A model generated the notes under the pieces. It was not told the DNA's origin, did no database searches, and was given only the letters and a program-made list of their open reading frames with translations. This document shows, piece by piece, positions 17,544-24,875 of a stretch of 64,000 bases of DNA. This DNA comes from Streptomyces sp. DT2A-34 (lineage in GTDB: Bacteria; Actinomycetota; Actinomycetes; Streptomycetales; Streptomycetaceae): positions 372,001 to 436,000 of the forward strand of contig NZ_JASTWJ010000001.1 in assembly GCF_030499515.1 (NCBI RefSeq), read 5' to 3'. A program made the translations under genes and the position numbers. Position 1 is the first letter of the stretch; every line of letters begins with the position of its first letter.

Positions 17544-17696
17544 CCGCGTCCCGGACATCTCACGAAACCTCTGTCGCAAATCGAAGACATATGTCAATCG
17601 AACATGCTCAGATTCGCTCGATCGAGGGTAACTTGCCGTGCAGGGACTGGATTTGAGCAGCCCGCCGCGAGTGAGCAGGTTGGAGGCGATGTCGTC

Positions 17697-18077
17697 GTGC
17701 AGCAGGAACCTGCGCCGTTCAGTCGGCATCTGCGCGTCCACCGGCACCGGGACCACACGGTGCTGGAGTTCCGCGGCGAGATCGACATCGCCGCCGCGGT
17801 GGAGATCGCGCCATACCTGGACCGGGTGACGACACACCCCGACGCCCGGATCGTGATCGACCTCAGGAGCGTCGAGTTCTTCGACTGCTCGGGGCTGCGG
17901 CTGCTGTACCGGGCCCGCGCCCGGGTGCTCGACCACGGCGGGCAGCTGCACCTGGTCTGCACCCACCCGCTCACCCTGCGCGTCCTCAGGATCACCGGGC
18001 TGTCCCGGCTGCTGCCCCCGCATCCGACGCCGGACGCGGCCCTGGGGCAGCCCGAGACCACGTCCGGCACGTTATGA
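17697..18077 (+). CDS. STAS-domain anti-anti-sigma factor-like protein
   Basis: A protein of about 126 residues with a STAS domain (SpoIIAA/RsbV type). The phospho-acceptor serine is in FFDCSGLRLL, after VIDLRSVE. These proteins bind anti-sigma kinases when unphosphorylated. The open frame reaches back to 17604, but the ATG there lacks a ribosome-binding site. The GTG at 17697 follows GGAGG and begins just before homology, so it is preferred. No cognate anti-sigma gene lies in the window. It is convergent with the tuf pseudogene. Confidence 0.75.
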   Translation: MQQEPAPFSRHLRVHRHRDHTVLEFRGEIDIAAAVEIAPYLDRVTTHPDARIVIDLRSVEFFDCSGLRLLYRARARVLDHGGQLHLVCTHPLTLRVLRITGLSRLLPPHPTPDAALGQPETTSGTL

Positions 18078-18088
18078 CGCCTTCTCCC

Positions 18089-19213
18089 TCAGGTCTTCAA
18101 CCTCCTGATGACGGCGGCTGCTTGAGGATCTTGGTCACCTGACCGGCCCCCACCGTCCTGCCGCCCTCGCGGATGGCGAACTTCAGCCCCTCCTCCATGG
18201 CGATGGGCTGGATCAGCTGGACGGTAGTTCTGGAAGAACGGCGTGTGCCGGCCGCCCTCGTCCTTCGACAGGATGTACGCCCGCGCCTCGAACTCCGTGT
18301 GCGGGGTGACCGAGCCGGGCTTGACGACGACCTGACCGCGCTCCACGTCCTCCCGCTTCACGCCCCGCAGCAGCAGCCCGACGTTCTCGCCGGCCCGGCC
18401 CTCGTCGAGGAGCTTGCGGAACATCTCGATGCCGGTGACCGTGGTCTTCGTCTTCCGGTCGTGGATGCCGACGATCTCGACCTCGCTGTTCACGAGCAGC
18501 TTGCCGCGCTCGATCCGGCCGGTGACGACCGTGCCGCGACCGGTGATCGTGAACACGTCCTCGATCGGCATCAGGAACGGCCTGTCGACATCACGCTCCG
18601 GTTCCGGGACGGCTGTGTCGACGGCCTCCAGCAGGTCGAGCACCGACTGCGACCACTGCGGGTCCCCTTCCAGGGCCTTGAGCGCGGAGACCTTGACGAC
18701 CGGGACGTCGTCACCCGGCAACTCGTACTCCGTGAGCAGCTCGCGCACCTCCAGCTCGACGAGCTCCAGGATCTCCTCGTCGTCCACCATGTCGGTCTTG
18801 TTGAGGGCCACAACGATGTACGGCACGCCCACCTGCCGGGCGAGCAGCACATGCTCCTTGGTCTGCGGCATCGGCCCGTCGGTGGCGGCGACGACCGGGA
18901 TCGCGCCGTCCATCTGCGCCGCGCCGGTGATCATGTTCTTGATGTAGTCGGCGTGCCCCGGGCAGTCGACGTGCGCGTAGTGCCGGCGCTCGGTCTGGTA
19001 CTCGACGTGTGCGATGGAGATGGTGATTCCGCGCTGCCGCTCCTCAGGAGCCTTGTCGATCATGTCGAACGGCGTGAACGGGTTCAGATCGGGATACCGG
19101 TCGTGCGGCACCTTGGTGATGGCCGCCGTGAGCGTGGTCTTCCCGTGGTCGATGTGCCCGATGGTCCCGATGTTCACATGCGGCTCGGTCCGTTCGAACT
19201 TCGCCTTCGCCAT
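18089..19213 (-). pseudogene. tuf3: EF-Tu paralogue with an out-of-frame internal deletion
   Basis: Residues 1 to about 325 are a good EF-Tu: P-loop [27 protein letters not shown] and domain II are intact. In domain III the reading NYRP jumps directly to codons that in another frame read [20 protein letters not shown] and continue to [11 protein letters not shown] and a stop at 18097-18099. About 30 codons of the expected RTTDVTG/PGDN region are missing at the junction near 18214-18224, and the frame is lost. The annotated frame therefore ends in a nonsense tail. It lies downstream of prs, like a third, divergent tuf gene of Streptomyces. A functional domain III is unlikely. Confidence 0.8.
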
Positions 19214-19291
19214 GGCGAGCCCTCCTGAGCATCCGGTGATGCCGAGCCGTGCATCCGGGTGAATGCCGAGCGTTGCTCCGCTCCCTCCTGT

Positions 19292-20245
19292 CTATTCGGT
19301 TCCCGGCGCGTCGAACAGGGCGCTGACGGACTCCCCGTTGTGAATGCGGCGCACGGCCTCGGCGAGCGCGGGGGCGATGGAGAGGATCCGCAGCTTCTCG
19401 GTGCGCTCCTCCGCCGGGACCGGCACGGTGTTGGTGCACACGATCTCCAGTACGTCGGGCTGCTCGCCGATCCGCTTCAGGGCGCCGGACGCGAACAGGC
19501 CGTGCGTACAGGCGACCCGGATCGACCGGGGACCCAACTCGCGCAGCCGGTCGAGGAGTTCGAGGACGGTGCTGCCCTTGGCGATCTCGTCGTCCAGGAC
19601 GATGACGTCCCGCCCGGCGACATCGCCGATGACCGAGCTGATGCTGACCCGGTCGTCCGCGAACCGCTGCTTGGCACCGGCCGCCACCCCGGCGCCGATC
19701 AACCGCGCGAACGCGGCCGCCTCCTTGGCGTTGCCGAGGTCCGGCGAGACGACCGTGGTGCGCGAGAGGTCGTACTGCCGGAAGTGCGCGGCGAGTTCGC
19801 GCAGCGCGTGCAGGTGGTCGACCGGCACTGTGAAGAAGCCGTGCACCTGGGGCGAGTGCAGCGTCATGGCGAGGACCCGGCTCGCGCCGGCCGCCACCAT
19901 CAGGTCGGCGACGAGCCGGCCGCCGAGGGAGATGCGGGGCGCGTCCTTCTTGTCGGAGCGGGCGTAGGAGTAGTGCGGCATGACGACGGTGATCCGGCGT
20001 GCGGAGGCCCCGCGCGCGGCGTCGCACATGAGCAGCAGCTCGACCAGGTGCTCCTGGACCGGCCGGACCAGCGGCTGGATCAGGAAGACGTCCCGTTCCC
20101 GGCAGTTGGCCTGGAGCTGTACCTCCAGGCAGTCGTTGGCGAACCGGCTGACACGGCTGGGGCTGAGCGGCACCCCCAGGTGAGCGCAGACCTCCGCCGC
20201 CAGTTCGGGGTGGGCACTACCGCTGAACACGGCGATCTCTCGCAC
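19292..20245 (-). CDS. prs: Ribose-phosphate pyrophosphokinase (PRPP synthase) homologue
   Basis: A 317-residue PRPP synthase-family protein, making PRPP from ribose 5-phosphate and ATP. Conserved blocks are IAVFSGSAHPELA, FANDCLEVQL, PHYSYARSDKKD (flexible loop region) and DLGNAKEAAAFARLI. The PRPP-binding loop reads LDDEIAKGSTVLELL rather than the usual DDMIDTGGT. This marks a divergent paralogue, probably not the housekeeping enzyme. It precedes the degraded tuf gene on the same strand with 78 bp between them, suggesting an ancestral prs-tuf operon. The gap contains a diverged direct repeat around GCATCCGG and ATGCCGAGC. Confidence 0.85.
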   Translation of the reverse strand: MREIAVFSGSAHPELAAEVCAHLGVPLSPSRVSRFANDCLEVQLQANCRERDVFLIQPLVRPVQEHLVELLLMCDAARGASARRITVVMPHYSYARSDKKDAPRISLGGRLVADLMVAAGASRVLAMTLHSPQVHGFFTVPVDHLHALRELAAHFRQYDLSRTTVVSPDLGNAKEAAAFARLIGAGVAAGAKQRFADDRVSISSVIGDVAGRDVIVLDDEIAKGSTVLELLDRLRELGPRSIRVACTHGLFASGALKRIGEQPDVLEIVCTNTVPVPAEERTEKLRILSIAPALAEAVRRIHNGESVSALFDAPGTE

Positions 20246-20336
20246 GATCCGCTCCTCGCATGATCATTACGGGTGGCGGACTCATGCTACTGACCTCGGC
20301 AGAAACGTTGCGGCTCAGGCGAGGGCGAGGACCTGC

Positions 20337-20396
20337 GGTGACGGCCTCAGTGGTGATGGCGTCAGTGGTGACGGCATCCGTGGTGATGGCCTGACC
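20337..20396. repeat. Four 15-bp tandem repeats
   Basis: Four 15-bp units begin at 20337, 20352, 20367 and 20382. Each starts GGTGAYGGC and most end CAGT or CCGT. They lie between the prs start and the P450 relic. On the minus strand the array could read as TTDAV-like pentapeptides, but no gene covers it. Confidence 0.75.
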
Positions 20397-20426
20397 ACGA
20401 CACGGGCAACCGGAGCGGGCTCCGCG

Positions 20427-20762
20427 TCACGAGGGCAGGGGTGCGAAGAGGTCGGGTTCGCCGGGCGGGAAGACGTCCGGGGCGCGCCCGGCGGAGTTGG
20501 TCTGGACGGCGACCACGCTGCCCGCCGGGATCAGCACGTCTCCCACCTCGGTGTCCTCGACGGCGCGACGGATCAGCCCGGGCGGGACCCGGCCCTCGCT
20601 GAGCGGGACGGTGCGCAGCAGCTGTTCGGCCGCGGTGGTCGCCGCCTCCGTGTCCCTTACGACGAGCAGGGGCGGGGCGTCCGGGGCACGCAGCGAACTC
20701 CGGTTGAACCGGGGGTCCATGAGCACCTGCCGCACCTCGGCGCACTGGGCCACGAGCCACAC
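20427..20762 (-). pseudogene. Cytochrome P450 relic with internal deletion and no heme domain
   Basis: A 111-residue frame made of two P450 pieces. Its start (VAQCAEVRQVLMDPRFNR) matches the N-terminal B-helix region of Streptomyces P450s. After about residue 40 it jumps to the K-helix region, AAEQLLRTVPLS with an intact ExxR. It then reads VLIPAGSVVAVQTNSAGR and DVFPPGEPD, and stops before the cysteine heme loop. The I-helix and heme ligand are both missing, so it cannot be an active P450. The deletion is in frame. Remains of the N-terminus may extend slightly past 20762. Confidence 0.75.
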
Positions 20763-20842
20763 CGGGATGGCAATCGGCCAACGGACAGGTCCGGCAAGGG
20801 ATTTGGGGGTACTTCGTTGAATAGGGAAGGAGGACCGTCGCC

Positions 20843-21505
20843 ATGACGACTCCCATCAAACGCATCGACAAGCGTATGCCCGGCTGGGCGAAGGCGGTGA
20901 GCGCCCTGATCCTGGTGCTCGTCGTCTTCTTCGCCGGGATCCGGCTGAGCGTGATCCCCGGCCTCAAGGACCTGTTCGGCACGGAGACCAACGACCGTTC
21001 GGGTCCCGCACTGCTCCAGTCCATCCAGGACATGAGCCGCTACGACGCCGCCTCCGGCAACTTCCAGATCGTCGTGGATCTGGAGAAGGACGCAAAGTTC
21101 CTGCCCGACGCGATCCGCGGCACCCGCACGCTGTACGTCGGCGCGGGCACCGTGGACGCCTATGTCGACCTCGGGAAGGTCGGTGAGGACGACGTCACGG
21201 TCAACGACGACCGTACGTCCGCCACACTCCGTCTCCCGCACGCGGCCCTCGGCAAACCGGCCCTGGACCCCGACCGCTCCTACGCCGTCTCCAAGGAGCG
21301 CGGTCTCCTCGACCGCCTCGGCGACCTCTTCTCGGACAACCCGAACAGCGAACAGGCCGTGCAGCAGCTGGCGGTCAGGCACATCGGCGACGCGGCCAAG
21401 GAGAGCGAGCTGACCGCCCGCGCCGAGACCAACACCACCGGCATGCTCGAAGGCCTGCTCCACTCCCTCGGCTTCAAGGAGGTGAAGGTGACGTACGGGG
21501 CCTGA
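20843..21505 (+). CDS. DUF4230 membrane-anchored protein
   Basis: A 220-residue protein with one N-terminal membrane anchor (about residues 16-38, KAVSALILVLVVFFAGIRL) and a DUF4230 domain outside the membrane. Family features are LLQSIQDMSRYDAASGNFQIVVDLE and the C-terminal GLLHSLGFKEVKVTY. The function of DUF4230 is unknown. GGAAGGAGGA lies before the ATG. It stands alone between the P450 relic and the Mrp-like operon, facing the latter. Six GGACGCTG repeats follow its stop. Confidence 0.85.
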   Translation: MTTPIKRIDKRMPGWAKAVSALILVLVVFFAGIRLSVIPGLKDLFGTETNDRSGPALLQSIQDMSRYDAASGNFQIVVDLEKDAKFLPDAIRGTRTLYVGAGTVDAYVDLGKVGEDDVTVNDDRTSATLRLPHAALGKPALDPDRSYAVSKERGLLDRLGDLFSDNPNSEQAVQQLAVRHIGDAAKESELTARAETNTTGMLEGLLHSLGFKEVKVTYGA

Positions 21506-21512
21506 GCCTCTT

Positions 21513-21560
21513 GGACGCTGGGACGCTGGGACGCTGGGACGCTGGGACGCTGGGACGCTG
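21513..21560. repeat. Six perfect 8-bp tandem repeats (GGACGCTG)
   Basis: GGACGCTG occurs six times in a row directly after the DUF4230 stop, in the convergent gap. It is a simple microsatellite-like array and probably varies in copy number between strains. Confidence 0.95.
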
Positions 21561-21567
21561 GGCGAAC

Positions 21568-22353
21568 CTACGACAGCAGGCCCGGCAGGGCCAGCGCGCC
21601 GAGCACGGTCGCGCCGACCAGCACCCAGGCCACGTAGTCCCCGACGTGCCCGGACTGCAGGCGCCGCAGCGGCCGGGCCCGGTCCGGGGCGGTGAGGAGC
21701 CCCGGCCGGGTGACGGCCAGGGCGGCGAGGCCCAGGGCCAGCGCGGTGGAGGCGAGGTCGAGCAGCACGCCGGCCGGGCTCCAGTGCGGTGCGGGCACCA
21801 TGGCACCGCCGGACCCGGCCTCGTTGACGGCGTGTGCCACGACCTCGCCGAAGCCGGGGGCCACGCCGACGGCGAGCGAGCCGGCGAGCAGCAGGGCGAG
21901 GACCGCGGTCATGGTGTCGGGGATCCGGCTGAGCCGATGCCGGGTCTCGGGCCGCTCACCGGCGCCGGTCGTCTCGTAGTCGGTGTCGTCCTCGGGCGTG
22001 GGGCCGAGCCCGAGGAACACCCGGGCCGCGACCCGCAGTACCGCTCCGGCGGTGACCGCGGTCGCGGCGACGTACAGCACGGTGAGCGGACCGCCCACGG
22101 CCTCCTCGGTGACGGCCTTCCCGAACGACGTCCCGAACGGCGGGAGTCCGGCGAGCGCGAGCCCGGCCACCGCGAACAGCACGGCGACACCGCGCAGCTC
22201 CCGGGCCCGGCCGTGCAGCGCGTGTTCGTCGGCGAGTACGACGCCGAGGACGGCCAGCACGAGGGCCTGGCGCACGGGGTCGCGGACGGCCACCGCCACG
22301 GTCGCACAGACGGCGACGAGCAGCAGCGCTGCGGCGATCACCGCGTCAGCCAC
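21568..22353 (-). CDS. Mrp/complex I-like membrane protein: DUF4040 start fused to a proton-transporter C-terminus
   Basis: A protein of about 261 residues. Residues 1-36 (AAALLLVAVCATVAVAVRDP and following) resemble the first helices of the MbhD/DUF4040 subunit. At about VLGVVLADEHALHGR it passes straight into the distal half of an antiporter-like subunit (ELRGVAVLFAVAGLALAGLPPFGTSFGK and six or so further helices). The MrpB, MrpC and proximal MrpD segments expected between are absent. The GTG at 22353 overlaps the upstream stop by 8 bp. Either an in-frame deletion product or a compact natural variant. Confidence 0.6.
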   Translation of the reverse strand: MADAVIAAALLLVAVCATVAVAVRDPVRQALVLAVLGVVLADEHALHGRARELRGVAVLFAVAGLALAGLPPFGTSFGKAVTEEAVGGPLTVLYVAATAVTAGAVLRVAARVFLGLGPTPEDDTDYETTGAGERPETRHRLSRIPDTMTAVLALLLAGSLAVGVAPGFGEVVAHAVNEAGSGGAMVPAPHWSPAGVLLDLASTALALGLAALAVTRPGLLTAPDRARPLRRLQSGHVGDYVAWVLVGATVLGALALPGLLS

Positions 22354-22798
22354 CGCGCACCCCCGCGAAACCGCCGGACAGCGCATGGGAGGCGACGACG
22401 TTCCCGCCGATCAGGAGCACGCCCGTGAGCAGGAGCTTCACCATCGCCCGGCTCGGCCCGACCGCCACGCACAGCGCCAGGACCACCACCGCGACGAGGC
22501 CTGCGGCCGGCCAGGTCAGGCCCCAGGCGCGCGGCGGGTCGGCGGCGAGTTCGGCGGCGAGCAGCCGGGCGAAGACGAGGGTGCCGACGGGGCCCAGCAG
22601 GGCGAGGACCAGGGCGACATCGACGTACGAGGGGCGCTCGTACCCCTGGGCGAGCAGGAGCAGTCCGGGGCAGGCCAGGGCGGTGGACAGGTTCTGGGCC
22701 ACGACGCGGCGCCGCAGGGGTCCGGTGGCGATGCCCCAAAGGGCGGCGCCCACTCCCCCGCCGAGTACGACGGTCGCCGCGAGGAGCCAGCCGTTCAT
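22346..22798 (-). CDS. MrpF-like subunit apparently fused to an MrpG C-terminus
   Basis: A 150-residue hydrophobic protein. Residues about 1-70 match the MrpF subunit of Na+/H+ antiporters (RRVVAQNLSTALACPGLLLLA, then SYVDVALVLALLGPVGTLVFARLL). The remainder (VAVGPSRAMVKLLLTGVLLIGG) resembles the end of MrpG. The characteristic MrpG start is missing. Its ATG overlaps the upstream stop as ATGA and its stop overlaps the next gene, so the three genes form one tightly coupled operon. Confidence 0.6.
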   Translation of the reverse strand: MNGWLLAATVVLGGGVGAALWGIATGPLRRRVVAQNLSTALACPGLLLLAQGYERPSYVDVALVLALLGPVGTLVFARLLAAELAADPPRAWGLTWPAAGLVAVVVLALCVAVGPSRAMVKLLLTGVLLIGGNVVASHALSGGFAGVRGG

Positions 22799-22977
22799 CG
22801 TCCGGTCACCGCCCGGCGTGCGGCGACGGCCGCGAGCGCCGCTACGCCGGCGACGCCCGCGCCGACCGCGAGTTCCAGGGCGTCGACGGCGCTGATGAGG
22901 ACCAGCCACAGCAGGGCGAGCGCGGCCCACCAGGCCAGGAACTCGGCCGCGGCGGGAAGCGTCGCACGCCGGTCCAT
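22795..22977 (-). CDS. Short MrpE-like membrane protein
   Basis: A 60-residue protein with two hydrophobic segments (FLAWWAALALLWLVLISAVDALELAVG and following). It resembles the start of MrpE, the Na+/H+ antiporter subunit, but has less than half its usual length. It is the first gene of the three-gene operon and overlaps the next by ATGA. GGAGGTGGCGT precedes the ATG. It may be degenerate. Confidence 0.5.
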   Translation of the reverse strand: MDRRATLPAAAEFLAWWAALALLWLVLISAVDALELAVGAGVAGVAALAAVAARRAVTGR

Positions 22978-23217
22978 ACGCCACCTCCGCGGGCCGGATG
23001 TCCAGATGTCCGCTACTTCCGTTACTTCGGTTCCGCGTCATCCAAACACCACCCTGGGCGACAGTCGCGGCGGACGCGCGGGTCTCCGGCCGGAGTGCCC
23101 CGACAGCATGAGGGGAAACCGCGGGCGGCCGTGACCGGGAGCGGCGCGGGCGGCATCTCATCGGGGTACCTGGGTAATCCCACTACTACAAAGGGAAGTT
23201 GAAGACTGGAGGACCGC

Positions 23218-23883
23218 ATGGCCCGTGGAACCTCACGTTCGCGCGCCGCGATACGCCCCGGCACTTCCAAGACCCCAGGCGCCGCCAAGTCGGCGGGCGG
23301 CGCCAAATCCTCGGGCGGCGCGAAGCCCACAGGCGGGGCCAAGTCCGAGCGCGGCGCCAAGTCCGAGCGCGCCACCAAGCCCCGGCGCACCCCGCGCCCC
23401 AAGCAAAACCCCCTGCGCTTCCTCGCCCGCCTCCTGGCGATGCTGTGCGCCTTCGCGTTCATGGTCGCCTTCGCCGTCGTCCTGGCGAAGCTCACCCTCC
23501 AGCCCTCCCCCGCCTCGGCGGCCCTGACCCACACCAACCTGCATCCGGGCCGCTCCCTGCGGGCCTATCTGGACCAGCCCGAACTGCGCGACGCCGTCCG
23601 GCAGATCGGCGGGAACCTGCTGCTGGGCGTCCCGTTCGGCATCCTGGTCCCCGTTCTCGCCCCACGGACGCGCGGCGTCCTGCGTGTCCTTCTGCTGACG
23701 GCGACCGTCATGCTTCTCGTCGAGTTCGCGCAGGGTGCGCTGGTGACGGGGCGCGCCTTCGACATCGACGACGTCATCCTCAACACCACCGGAGCCCTGA
23801 TCGGCTACCTCCTGCTGGGCCGGCGACTGAGCCGCGCGGTACACGCCCGGGGCCCCGCTCCGGCGAGGACCAACAAGGCCTAG
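23218..23883 (+). CDS. VanZ-like membrane protein with a basic repeat N-terminus
   Basis: A 221-residue VanZ-family protein. The first 65 residues are a basic, disordered tail with repeated (G)GAKS units (KSAGGAKSSGGAKPTGGAKS). A membrane helix (about 70-92) follows. The VanZ core is NLLLGVPFGILVPVL, LVEFAQGALVTGRAFDIDDVILNTTGALIGYLL. VanZ proteins are linked to glycopeptide tolerance in a few cases but most are unassigned. GGAGGACCGC precedes the ATG. Its stop overlaps the stop of the convergent TSUP gene within CTAG. Confidence 0.85.
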   Translation: MARGTSRSRAAIRPGTSKTPGAAKSAGGAKSSGGAKPTGGAKSERGAKSERATKPRRTPRPKQNPLRFLARLLAMLCAFAFMVAFAVVLAKLTLQPSPASAALTHTNLHPGRSLRAYLDQPELRDAVRQIGGNLLLGVPFGILVPVLAPRTRGVLRVLLLTATVMLLVEFAQGALVTGRAFDIDDVILNTTGALIGYLLLGRRLSRAVHARGPAPARTNKA

Positions 23884-24656
23884 CGCAGCACCAACTGGAC
23901 GATGGCCACCGTGCCGACCACCACGATGAGCGCGCGCAGGACGGAAGGACGCAGGCGGCGGCCCGTCCTGGCTCCGAGATGGCCGCCGACCGCGGATCCG
24001 ATGGCGAGGAGGGCGACGGCCGTCCAGTCGAAGTCCGCGACGACGAGGAAGAACAGCGCGGCGACGGAGTTGACCACGGCGACGAGCACGTTCTTGACGG
24101 CGGTGAGGCGTTGCAGACCGTCGTCGAGGAGCATGCCCATCAGGGCGACGTAGATGATGCCCTGGGCAGCGGAGAAGTAGCCGCCGTAGACGCTGGCCAG
24201 GGTCAGTCCGATGAGCAGCAGGGGACCGCCGTCGGGACGTACGGACCGCCCCTCGCGTGCCCGGCGACCGCGCAGGTTCCTGCTGATCAGCGGTTGGAGG
24301 ACGACCAGCACGAGGGCGAGCCCCACCAGGACCGGCACGATTCGTTCGAACGCCGAGGCGGGCAGGGCCAGCAGCAGCGCGGCGCCGGTGACCCCGCCGA
24401 GCAGGGCGCCGGCGCTCCACTTCAGGATGCGGCGGCGCTGGCCACGGAGTTCCTCTCGGTACCCGATGGCTCCGCTGATCGAACCCGGGATCAGGCCCAG
24501 CGCGTTGGAGACCGTGGCGGTGACGGGTGGCAGGCCGGTCGCGAGCAGGACGGGAAAGGTGATCAGCGTCCCCGAGCCGACGGCGGCGTTGACGGCACCG
24601 GCGGCGATGCCCGCGCCGAGGACGGCGAGGAGCTCGGCGATGTGTGCGGCGTTCAT
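23880..24656 (-). CDS. TauE/SafE (TSUP) family anion exporter
   Basis: A 258-residue membrane protein with about eight helices of the TSUP family, which moves sulfite, sulfonates or other organic anions. The duplicated motif is visible as GIAAGAVNAAVGSGTLITFPVLL (about 16-38) and SVYGGYFSAAQGIIYVALMG in the second half. The start was chosen at the ATG 24656 because family homology begins there; the open frame itself runs much further upstream. It is transcribed alone, divergent from the GH16 glucanase gene. The substrate is unknown. Confidence 0.87.
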   Translation of the reverse strand: MNAAHIAELLAVLGAGIAAGAVNAAVGSGTLITFPVLLATGLPPVTATVSNALGLIPGSISGAIGYREELRGQRRRILKWSAGALLGGVTGAALLLALPASAFERIVPVLVGLALVLVVLQPLISRNLRGRRAREGRSVRPDGGPLLLIGLTLASVYGGYFSAAQGIIYVALMGMLLDDGLQRLTAVKNVLVAVVNSVAALFFLVVADFDWTAVALLAIGSAVGGHLGARTGRRLRPSVLRALIVVVGTVAIVQLVLR

Positions 24657-24735
24657 GGTGAGCAGCGTAGGAACCGAACACTTCGGCGGCGGACGAATCA
24701 TGCCGGGCGGCGACGACCGCGGCGCGCTCGAACTC

Positions 24736-24747
24736 TGGTCTGTACCA
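24736..24747. promoter_or_regulatory. Candidate DasR (dre-like) site upstream of the GH16 gene
   Basis: TGGTCTGTACCA matches 10 of 12 positions of the dre consensus TGGTCTAGACCA, with both mismatches at the centre. It lies about 130 bp before the glucanase start and directly upstream of a possible -35. DasR is the GntR-family regulator of aminosugar and chitin metabolism in Streptomyces. Confidence 0.45.
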
Positions 24748-24752
24748 AGGTA

Positions 24753-24781
24753 TTGACGGCCCCTTATCTCACTCCTTAAAT
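24753..24781 (+). promoter_or_regulatory. Possible promoter of the GH16 gene
   Basis: TTGACG (24753-24758) and TTAAAT (24776-24781) are separated by 17 bp. The -10 match is weak. It lies just downstream of the dre-like site. Confidence 0.35.
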
Positions 24782-24875
24782 CAAGTGGCGACACCTTTAC
24801 CCCCCGCCTTCCCCCCTTCACCCCCACCTCGCTCGGCGCGCCCGTCCACCGGGTCGTCGTACGGAAGGGAGCACG

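Noticed and set aside
18089..22977. Insertion sequence or prophage as the cause of the decay zone
   Set aside because: No transposase, integrase or terminal inverted repeats were found.
23218..23883. Glycopeptide (teicoplanin) resistance by VanZ
   Set aside because: No vanHAX or vanRS genes nearby; most VanZ-family proteins are unrelated to resistance.
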